11,460 bases of DNA from Lentzea sp. (lineage in GTDB: Bacteria > Actinomycetota > Actinomycetes > Mycobacteriales > Pseudonocardiaceae): NCBI GenBank assembly GCA_030146905.1, contig JASLAV010000905.1, positions 1 through 11,460 of the forward strand, read 5' to 3'. Below the pieces are notes generated by a model. It saw only the letters and a program-made list of their open reading frames with translations. It did not search any database and was not told where the DNA came from. The translations under genes and the position numbers were made by a program. This document shows, piece by piece, positions 6,595 through 11,460 of the stretch (within the stretch, counting starts at the first letter, position 1; the number at the start of each line of letters is the position of its first letter).

Positions 6595-7497
6595 GTGATC
6601 GAAACAGAGTTCGGATTCAGCAGCACCGCGGCAGAGGTGGTCGAGGGCATCGACCTCACCGGCAAGCGCGTGGTCGTGACCGGCGGGTCCTCCGGCATCG
6701 GTGTCGAGACCGCCCGCGCGCTGGCGGGGGCCGGCGCCGAGGTGACCCTCGCCGTCCGCGACGTCGCAGCAGGTGAGAAGGTCGCGCAGGACATCGGCGG
6801 CACGGTCGGGGTCGCGCGGCTCGACCTGACCGACCTCTCCTCCGTCGACGAGTTCACGCGGAACTGGAGCGGCCCGCTGCACGTCCTGGTCAACAACGCG
6901 GGCGTGATGGCGAGCCCGGAGCGGTACACCGAGCAGGGCTGGGAATGGCAGTTCGCCACCAACCACCTGGGCCACTTCGCCCTCGCCACCGGCCTGCACG
7001 GTGCTCTGCGGGCCGCCGGCAACGCGCGCGTCGTCTCCGTCACCTCGCGGGGCCACATGCTCTCCCCGGTGGTCTTCGACGACGTCCACTACGCGTTCCG
7101 CCGCTACGAGCCGTGGGGCGCCTACGGTCAGAGCAAGACCGCCAACGTCCTGTTCGCGGTCGAGGCAACGCGCCGATGGGCGGCTGACGGGATCACGGCG
7201 AACGCCGTCATGCCCGGCGCCATCCACACCAACCTCCAGCGCCACATCGAACCGACCGAAGTCGACCCGGCGACCATCAAGACGACGGAGCAGGGCGCCG
7301 CGACGTCGGTCCTCGTGGCCACCTCGCCGCTGCTGGAGGGCATCGGCGGCCGGTACTTCGACGACTGCAACGAGACGCGGACCGTCGACCGACGCGACGA
7401 GGCGCCGCCAATGCGCGGTGTCGCGCGTTTCGCGCTCGACCCGGACAACGCCGCCCGGCTGTGGACGTACTCGGAGACCCTCCTGGCGAAGGCCTGA
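6595..7497 (+). CDS. Short-chain dehydrogenase/reductase (retinol dehydrogenase-like), complete active site
   Basis: A 300-residue NAD(P)-dependent oxidoreductase of the classical SDR superfamily. The start GTG 6595 gives VIETEFGFSSTAAEVVEGIDLTGK, the usual beginning of this actinobacterial subgroup; an in-frame TTG at 6544 would add 17 unsupported residues. The Rossmann fold shows TGGSSGIG (29-36), the LDLTD acidic loop (76-80) and NNAG (100-103). Catalytic elements are the SVTS strand (148-151), Tyr177 and Lys181 in YGQSK, then MPGAIHT (206-212). The C-terminal segment with GGRYFDDCNE (251-260) resembles substrate-loop sequences of retinol-dehydrogenase-like SDRs. Arg55 at the end of beta-2 (LAVRD) suggests NADPH preference. 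It is divergent from lysR and its stop is 1 bp before the next SDR, so the pair is an operon. Substrate unknown. Confidence 0.9.
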   Translation: MIETEFGFSSTAAEVVEGIDLTGKRVVVTGGSSGIGVETARALAGAGAEVTLAVRDVAAGEKVAQDIGGTVGVARLDLTDLSSVDEFTRNWSGPLHVLVNNAGVMASPERYTEQGWEWQFATNHLGHFALATGLHGALRAAGNARVVSVTSRGHMLSPVVFDDVHYAFRRYEPWGAYGQSKTANVLFAVEATRRWAADGITANAVMPGAIHTNLQRHIEPTEVDPATIKTTEQGAATSVLVATSPLLEGIGGRYFDDCNETRTVDRRDEAPPMRGVARFALDPDNAARLWTYSETLLAKA

Positions 7498-7498
7498 C

Positions 7499-8317
7499 AT
7501 GACGGTCGCACTCGTCACCGGCGCCACCCAGGGCCTCGGGCTCGCACTGGTAGAAGGTCTCGCTCGACGCCTGACGCCCGCGGACACCGTCTACCTCACC
7601 GGCCGCGACCTCACCAGGGTCGCCGCCGCCGTCGAGTCCGTGCCCGGCGGCGGCGCCGAGGTCCGCGGCGAGCTGCTGGACGTCGCCGACCCCGGCGCCG
7701 CCGAGGAAGTCGCCCAGCGGATCCGGGAACGCCACGGCGGCATCGACGTCGTCTTCGGCAACGCCGTCATGCGCATCGGTCCCGGCGACGAGCCGCGCGA
7801 GATCATCGACGTCTACACGCAGGTCAACAACTTCGGCACCACCAGGGTCCTGCGGGCGTTCGCGCCGCTGCTCAACGACAACGGCAGGCTGCTCGTGGTG
7901 GCCAGCTCACTGGGCACGCTGCACCACCTCGCACCGGTGCTGCACAGGCGGTTCACCGCACCGTCCTCGTTGGACGAGGTCGACGAGCAGATCGCGCGGT
8001 GGCGCGACGCCACCAGGGAAGGCCGCACCGGCGCGTGGCCCGCGTTCGTGAACATCCCCTCGAAGGTCGGCCAGGTCGCCGCCGTCCGCGTCCTCGCACG
8101 ACAGCGGAAGAAGACGGACGAGGAACGCGGCATCCTGATCGCGTCGGTGTGCCCCGGACTGTTCAACACACCGACCTCCGCGCTGTGGTGGGACGTCAGC
8201 GGCGCTCCGACGCCGGCCCAGGCCGCGACCGCGTTGCTGGACCTCGCACTGAACCCGGTCGAACCAGGGCACTACGGCGAGCTCGTCCGCCACGGCGAGG
8301 TGGTCCCGTTCAGCTGA
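7499..8317 (+). CDS. Atypical short-chain dehydrogenase/reductase lacking the catalytic tyrosine
   Basis: A 272-residue SDR-fold protein. The cofactor motif TGATQGLG (7-14) and a following TGRD (34-37) are intact. However, the usual NNAG is GNAV (87-90), and the position four before Lys189, normally the catalytic Tyr of YxxxK, is Asn185 (NIPSK, 185-189). Ser136/Ser137 and Asn111 remain in place. CPGLFNTPTSALWW (218-231) replaces the normal PG..T loop. Thus it binds a dinucleotide fold-wise but may have altered or no dehydrogenase activity; a structural or substrate-assisted role is possible. The ATG follows the first SDR stop by 1 bp with GAAGG upstream, so translation is coupled. Its 3' end overlaps the convergent tetR gene by 8 bp. 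I recall similar NIPSK proteins in other actinobacteria, so the change is probably conserved. Confidence 0.85.
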   Translation: MTVALVTGATQGLGLALVEGLARRLTPADTVYLTGRDLTRVAAAVESVPGGGAEVRGELLDVADPGAAEEVAQRIRERHGGIDVVFGNAVMRIGPGDEPREIIDVYTQVNNFGTTRVLRAFAPLLNDNGRLLVVASSLGTLHHLAPVLHRRFTAPSSLDEVDEQIARWRDATREGRTGAWPAFVNIPSKVGQVAAVRVLARQRKKTDEERGILIASVCPGLFNTPTSALWWDVSGAPTPAQAATALLDLALNPVEPGHYGELVRHGEVVPFS

Positions 8318-8900
8318 TGGGCTGGTCCAGCCCGTGCACGACCTGGTCGAGCAACGTCTGGATGACCGCCTCGTTGTGCTCGTTGCGGCCGGGGGTGATC
8401 ATCCGGGACGTCGCCTCGACCATCGCGTGGACGAGCATCGCCCGCAGCTGCGCCCGCTGCACACCGGCCGTCGTGAAGACACCGACCAGCGGTGCCAGCA
8501 GCCGTTCGTGCTCGGCCCTGATCTGCTCGCGCGACGAGTCCGGCAACGTGTGCGCGGACAGGGCCACCACCGCGCCGTGGCTGCCGTCGGTGATGATCGC
8601 GAGCTCGGTCCGCAGGTAGGCCTCGATCTTCTCCGGCACGGACGAGGCGCTGTTGACCGCGTCCTCCAGCTTGTCCGCCCACTCCGGCAGCGCGTCGGAC
8701 ACGATCGCGGCGACCAGCTCCTCGCGCGAGCGGAAGTACTCGTAGAGGCTCGGCCGCGACAGCCCGACGCGTCTCGCGAGCGCCGCGAGCGTCAGCGCCT
8801 CCGCTCCTTCGCTCGCCACGATCTCCCGCCCGGCGTCCAGCAGGGCGCGCAACCGGTTGGCGCGGTGCTCCGCCACGGTGTCTGCGCTGATCCTCGGCAC
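8310..8900 (-). CDS. TetR-family transcriptional regulator
   Basis: A 196-residue TetR/AcrR-type repressor starting at GTG 8900. The N-terminal helix-turn-helix domain is clear: RANRLRALLDAGREIVASEG leads to LTLAALARRVGLSRPSLYEYF (residues 37-57) and then the RSREELVAAI helix. The remaining alpha-helical C-terminal part (about 70-190) is the ligand-binding and dimerisation domain and gives no clue to the ligand. No Shine-Dalgarno precedes the start; instead TACGAT sits 6 nt upstream, which suggests a leaderless mRNA. It is divergent from the heme oxygenase-like gene at 8979, with repeat elements in the shared spacer, so repression of that gene and itself is the likely role. Its 3' end overlaps the second SDR gene by 8 bp. 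Confidence 0.92.
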   Translation of the reverse strand: MPRISADTVAEHRANRLRALLDAGREIVASEGAEALTLAALARRVGLSRPSLYEYFRSREELVAAIVSDALPEWADKLEDAVNSASSVPEKIEAYLRTELAIITDGSHGAVVALSAHTLPDSSREQIRAEHERLLAPLVGVFTTAGVQRAQLRAMLVHAMVEATSRMITPGRNEHNEAVIQTLLDQVVHGLDQPIS

Positions 8901-8906
8901 ATCGGG

Positions 8907-8912
8907 ATCGTA
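8907..8912 (-). promoter_or_regulatory. Candidate -10 (TACGAT) of leaderless tetR
   Basis: On the minus strand TACGAT is followed by exactly 6 nt and then GTG 8900, so the first transcribed base would be the G of the start codon. This is the ideal TANNNT spacing for a leaderless actinobacterial mRNA. No strong -35 is visible; the region where it would fall touches a GTCGGGAA repeat (8924-8931). Confidence 0.5.
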
Positions 8913-8918
8913 TCGCGC

Positions 8919-8947
8919 TTGATTTCCCGACGGGGAGTTGGAATAGT
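8919..8947 (+). promoter_or_regulatory. Candidate promoter of the heme oxygenase-like gene
   Basis: TTGATT (8919-8924), a 17-bp spacer, and AATAGT (8942-8947), each matching four of six consensus positions. The predicted start near 8954 leaves about 25 nt of leader, which includes AGGAGG (8969-8974). The TTCCCGAC repeats overlap the -35 and the start point, so a bound repressor would block it. Confidence 0.45.
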
Positions 8948-8966
8948 TCCCGACAGAGCGTCGGAA
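8924..8966. promoter_or_regulatory. TTCCCGAC repeats, candidate TetR operators
   Basis: TTCCCGAC occurs directly repeated at 8924-8931 and 8947-8954 (23 bp start to start). The second copy is followed after 5 bp by GTCGGAA (8960-8966), making an inverted repeat with one mismatch/gap. The elements lie between the divergent tetR and monooxygenase genes and overlap both promoter candidates, the normal place for an autoregulating TetR protein to bind. Confidence 0.5.
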
Positions 8967-8978
8967 TCAGGAGGCTTG

Positions 8979-9305
8979 ATGTTCATCGCGACGAACCGCC
9001 TGTTCGTGCCAGCGGAACGGGCGGAGGAGTTCGAGGCCCACTTCCGCGACAACATGCGCACCTACCTGCCCGGCGTCCCCGGCCTGCTGCGCAGCACGCT
9101 GCTCAAGCCGACCCGCGAGGACCAGCCGTACGTGTCGGTCAACGAGTTCGAGTCCGAGGAGGACTTCCGGGCGTGGGTCGCCTCCGACTCGTTCCGCGAG
9201 GCGCACAAGCGCAACCGCGGCATCGCCCGGCACGTCACCGGCAACGCGGTCGAGACGTTCCAGCACGCGGAGGACATGGTCCTCCCGCGCCAGCGCACGG
9301 AGTAG
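8979..9305 (+). CDS. Antibiotic biosynthesis monooxygenase (ABM) domain protein, IsdG/HmoA-like
   Basis: A 108-residue ferredoxin-like-fold protein. The ATG follows AGGAGG (8969-8974) by 4 nt. Asn6, Trp66 and His76 fall exactly at the positions of the catalytic Asn-Trp-His triad of Staphylococcus IsdI (one off in IsdG), in the contexts IATNRLFV, FRAWVASD and FREAHKRN. IsdG-type dimers cleave heme with oxygen and reductant to free iron, and HmoA-type relatives are found widely in bacteria. The triad and length favour heme degradation over quinone-forming ABM enzymes, but this is inference. It has no iron-box-like sequence upstream that I can recognise. The divergent tetR gene is its probable regulator, and a long hairpin lies just after its stop. 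Confidence 0.85.
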   Translation: MFIATNRLFVPAERAEEFEAHFRDNMRTYLPGVPGLLRSTLLKPTREDQPYVSVNEFESEEDFRAWVASDSFREAHKRNRGIARHVTGNAVETFQHAEDMVLPRQRTE

Positions 9306-9314
9306 GCGGCACTG

Positions 9315-9361
9315 CCCGGCGGGCGTTGCCCTTGCGCCCCGGCGAGGTGGTGCCCGCCGGG
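9315..9361. terminator. Long hairpin between convergent genes
   Basis: CCCGGCGGGC (9315-9324) pairs perfectly with GCCCGCCGGG (9352-9361), and inside it CCTTGC (9330-9335) pairs with GCGAGG (9342-9347) with one G-U pair. The structure fills the 81-bp gap between the monooxygenase stop (9305) and the DUF305 stop (9387), so it probably terminates both transcripts. No U-run is present. Confidence 0.75.
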
Positions 9362-9386
9362 GAACCGGTCGCCAGCCGCGACCGCC

Positions 9387-9989
9387 TCACAGGGTGGGGA
9401 GCAACGCCTTCATCCGGTTGATCTCGTCGGACTGCGTGGCCACCACGTCGTCCGCCATCTCCTCGACCTGGACGTTGGTACCGGCCGCGCGCACGTCGGT
9501 CGCCATCTTGATCGCACCCTCGTGGTGCTTGATCATCAGTTCGAGGAACATCCGGTCGAAGTCCCTGCCGCGCGCCGCTCCCAGAGCGGTGAGCTGGTCC
9601 TGCGTGGCCATGCCAGGCATCGAGCCGTGGTCGCCGTGCGAGCTCACGACGTTGTTGACGCGCTGCCACTGCTTCATGGCGCCGATCTCGGGCTCCTGGC
9701 TGTACCGGATGCGGTCGGCGAGGCCCTTGACGGTCTCGTTCTGCGCGCGGTCGGGGGCGAACCTGGTCATCGCCAGCGCCTGCTCGTGGTGGGCGATCAT
9801 CATCGACACGTAGTCGCGGTCGGCGTCGTTGGGCGGGGGCGGGATGGCACCGCTCGCGTCAGAGGCCGCGATGGTCGGCGCCGAGCCGCCGGGAGTGTCC
9901 GGCGCGATGATCGGCGCCTGTTCCGGCTCCGACGTACAGCCCGTCAGCAGGGCGATCGCCGCCACGACCGCTACAACACCAGCACGCAT
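9387..9989 (-). CDS. DUF305 lipoprotein, probable metal-binding
   Basis: A 200-residue exported lipoprotein. From ATG 9989 the protein starts with a short hydrophobic signal ending in the lipobox LLTGC (14-18), so Cys18 would be lipidated and the protein anchored outside the membrane. A Pro/Ala-rich linker (about 20-55) precedes the DUF305 domain. That domain has two similar halves, each with a paired histidine: MMIAHHEQA (63-71; His67, His68) and LMIKHHEGAI (151-160; His155, His156). Between them lies the His/Met-rich HGDHGSMPGM (118-127). DUF305 forms a ferritin-like helical bundle; the cyanobacterial relative CopM binds copper, so copper binding is a reasonable inference. A GTG at 10010 would add 7 residues; ATG is preferred because a TATTGT box lies 7 nt before it. 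It is divergent from the LVIVD protein gene. Confidence 0.9.
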   Translation of the reverse strand: MRAGVVAVVAAIALLTGCTSEPEQAPIIAPDTPGGSAPTIAASDASGAIPPPPNDADRDYVSMMIAHHEQALAMTRFAPDRAQNETVKGLADRIRYSQEPEIGAMKQWQRVNNVVSSHGDHGSMPGMATQDQLTALGAARGRDFDRMFLELMIKHHEGAIKMATDVRAAGTNVQVEEMADDVVATQSDEINRMKALLPTL

Positions 9990-9996
9990 GCTCCGG

Positions 9997-10002
9997 ACAA
10001 TA
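9997..10002 (-). promoter_or_regulatory. Candidate -10 (TATTGT) of leaderless DUF305 gene
   Basis: On the minus strand TATTGT is followed by 7 nt and ATG 9989. This fits TANNNT with transcription starting at or next to the start codon. The GGAG immediately before the ATG (1 nt spacing) is too close to work as a Shine-Dalgarno site, which supports the leaderless reading. Confidence 0.45.
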
Positions 10003-10161
10003 CAGTTCACCTGGCTTGATCCGTTCTCCCTGCACCAAGGCGTGCGGTGTCTCGAACGGGAGTACGCCCGTCGAACACGCGGTCGAGGGACTTGTCCATC
10101 CTTTCGCGGCTGGACGAAGAGTCGAGAACCCTCCGAAAGACGCTGGCCTTTAGCAACGCGA

Positions 10162-10200
10162 ACGGGTCATACTCCCCCTCATCGACCCGTACCGAGGGGG
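10162..10200 (+). promoter_or_regulatory. Interlocked helices masking the LVIVD gene ribosome binding site (possible pseudoknot leader)
   Basis: Helix 1: ACGGGTC (10162-10168) with GACCCGT (10184-10190). Helix 2: CCCCCTC (10174-10180) with GAGGGGG (10194-10200), which is the ribosome binding site itself, 7 nt before GTG 10208. Both are perfect 7-bp helices, and their order (arm 1, arm 2, arm 1', arm 2') is that of an H-type pseudoknot with loops of 5, 3 and 3 nt, or of two alternative hairpins. Further upstream weaker stems exist: 10092-10098 with 10111-10117, and 10101-10106 with 10134-10139. No known riboswitch class is recognised. Confidence 0.45.
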
Positions 10201-10207
10201 TAAAGCA

Positions 10208-11460
10208 GTGACTTCACGCGCAACGGCCCGGCGGCGCAGAGCGCCGTTGGCAGTTCTGGGGGCGCTCGCGCTGACGCTGTCAACGTTGACCGCGCCCGCG
10301 TTCGCCGAGCCCGATCTCCCCGCCGATGGCAAGGGGCTGAGCGAGGCTCAGCTCGAAGCGCAGGCGGAAGCGGTCAACGGCCTTCCGGGGGTTGACGAGA
10401 TCTCCCGCAGCCGCAACATGGTCCTGGTCAGCCACCTGGACAAGCAGGCTCCGCTCGACTCGACCCAGACCGACATCGCGTTCCAGGACAACTACGCGTT
10501 CGTCGGCAACTACAACGGGTTCGTCATCTACGACATCCGCAACCCGAAGAAGCCGACGATCAAGAGCCAGGTCCTGTGCCCCGGCTCGCAGAACGACATC
10601 TCGGTGTACGGGAACCTGCTGTTCCTGTCGACCGACTCGTCGCGCAGCGACAACTCGTGCAACAGCGTCTCCCAGCCGGCGACCGAGAAGTCGTCGTGGG
10701 AGGGCATCAAGGTCTTCGACATCAGCAACAAGTCGGCGCCGAAGTACGTCTCCGCCGTCGAGACCGACTGCGGTTCGCACACCCACACGCTGGTGCCGGC
10801 CAAGGACAAGAAGAGCGTCTACCTCTACGTCTCGTCCTACTCGCCCAACGCCACGTTCCCGGACTGCCAGCCGCCGCACGACAAGATCTCGATCGTCAAG
10901 GTTCCCGTGAAGAACCCGGCGTCGGCGTCGCTGCTCAAGGCCCCGGTCCTGTTCCCGGACGGCGCCAACCCCGGCGTGCCCGGCACCATCGAGACCGGCT
11001 ACACCTCGGCCACGACCGGCTGCCACGACATCACCGTCTACCCGCAGCTCGACCTCGCGGCCGGCGCGTGCATGGGTGACGGCGTGCTCTGGGACATCTC
11101 CGACCGGGAGAACCTGGTGGAGATCAACCGGGTCCAGGACGACAAGAACTTCGCGTTCTGGCACTCCGCGACCTTCAACAACAACGGCACCAAGGTCGTC
11201 TTCACCGACGAGCTCGGTGGCGGTGGCGCCGCGACGTGCAACGAGAAGATCGGCCAGACCCGTGGTGCCAACGGCATCTACGACATCGTGGGCAAGGGCA
11301 AGGACCGCAAGCTGGTCTTCAAGTCCTACTACAAGATCCCGCGCATGCAGGGCGACACGGAGAACTGCGTCGCGCACAACGGTTCGCTGATCCCGGTGCC
11401 CGGCAAGGACATCATGGTGCAGTCCTGGTACCAGGGCGGCGTCTCGGTGTGGGACTTCAC
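10208..11460 (+). CDS. Secreted LVIVD-repeat protein (3' end outside window)
   Basis: An exported beta-propeller-like protein, with 417 codons visible and the frame open at the right edge. The GTG start has GAGGGGG 7 nt upstream. A Sec-type signal peptide is clear: an Arg-rich start (TSRATARRRR), a hydrophobic core (about 13-29) and APAFA with cleavage after Ala33. The mature part carries LVIVD-type strands, recurring as GFVIYDIRNP (104-113), GIKVFDISN (166-174), GVLWDISD (292-299) and GVSVWDF (411-417), each with hydrophobic residues, Asp and a turn. Eight cysteines (124, 151, 188, 220, 272, 288, 344, 387) in the visible mature region suggest disulfides. LVIVD proteins are cell-surface or secreted with no established enzymatic role, so function is unknown. 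The divergent neighbour is a DUF305 lipoprotein, a pairing I believe recurs in actinobacteria. Confidence 0.88.
   Translation, partial: MTSRATARRRRAPLAVLGALALTLSTLTAPAFAEPDLPADGKGLSEAQLEAQAEAVNGLPGVDEISRSRNMVLVSHLDKQAPLDSTQTDIAFQDNYAFVGNYNGFVIYDIRNPKKPTIKSQVLCPGSQNDISVYGNLLFLSTDSSRSDNSCNSVSQPATEKSSWEGIKVFDISNKSAPKYVSAVETDCGSHTHTLVPAKDKKSVYLYVSSYSPNATFPDCQPPHDKISIVKVPVKNPASASLLKAPVLFPDGANPGVPGTIETGYTSATTGCHDITVYPQLDLAAGACMGDGVLWDISDRENLVEINRVQDDKNFAFWHSATFNNNGTKVVFTDELGGGGAATCNEKIGQTRGANGIYDIVGKGKDRKLVFKSYYKIPRMQGDTENCVAHNGSLIPVPGKDIMVQSWYQGGVSVWDF

Noticed and set aside
4505..6598. 697-codon plus-strand open frame opposite the ATPase and lysR genes
   Set aside because: Same antisense shadow pattern; composition is that of the complement of real coding sequence.
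10168..10173. CATACT as a -10 for the LVIVD gene
   Set aside because: No acceptable -35 17-18 bp upstream and no TANNNT match; kept in mind because a start here would remove the proposed pseudoknot.
10280..11377. 365-codon minus-strand open frame opposite the LVIVD gene
   Set aside because: Val/Asp/Arg-rich antisense reading of a gene with a clear signal peptide, ribosome binding site and repeats.

Overview
The window is very GC-rich DNA, with strong third-position G/C bias, many GTG starts, NarL-type and TetR regulators, an LVIVD secreted protein and TANNNT -10 elements placed right at start codons. This points to a high-GC actinobacterium. A Pseudonocardiales-type genome (Lentzea, Saccharothrix or Amycolatopsis-like) is my guess from protein flavour only. 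There are 13 protein genes, two of them cut by the window edges. I see no tRNA, rRNA, CRISPR array, insertion sequence or phage gene.

Region 1 (1-1901, plus strand) is a purine-catabolism cluster: the C-terminal part of an NCS2/AzgA-type purine permease, an XdhC-type molybdenum-enzyme maturation factor, and a small free-standing homologue of the allophanate hydrolase C-terminal domain. The XdhC frame runs 173 bp into the next gene. A perfect 12-bp stem at 1930-1960 closes this cluster and the convergent one that follows.

Region 2 (1980-5536, minus strand) is a four-gene signalling and export module, transcribed ABC ATPase, ABC-2 permease, histidine kinase, NarL-type response regulator. The first three genes overlap or nearly touch; a 166-bp spacer separates kinase and regulator. 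A perfect 22-bp palindrome (5591-5612) lies 54 bp upstream of the ATPase start and is a strong operator candidate.

Region 3 (5615-8317) has a lysR gene divergent from a tightly coupled pair of short-chain dehydrogenase/reductase (SDR) genes. The first SDR has a complete active site. The second lacks the catalytic tyrosine and the NNAG motif.

Region 4 (8310-9305) is a tetR gene divergent from a small monooxygenase gene that carries the Asn6-Trp66-His76 triad of IsdG/IsdI heme oxygenases. Repeats of TTCCCGAC overlap the promoter candidates in the shared 78-bp spacer.

Region 5 (9387-11460) is a DUF305 lipoprotein gene divergent from a secreted, cysteine-rich LVIVD-repeat protein that runs off the window. 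The LVIVD leader has two interlocked perfect 7-bp helices, one of which masks the ribosome binding site, so it may form a regulatory RNA pseudoknot. Three genes (first SDR, tetR, DUF305) look leaderless, with a TANNNT box 6-7 nt before the start codon. No single gene set is clearly a new defence or biosynthetic system. The best leads are the regulatory structures and the atypical SDR.
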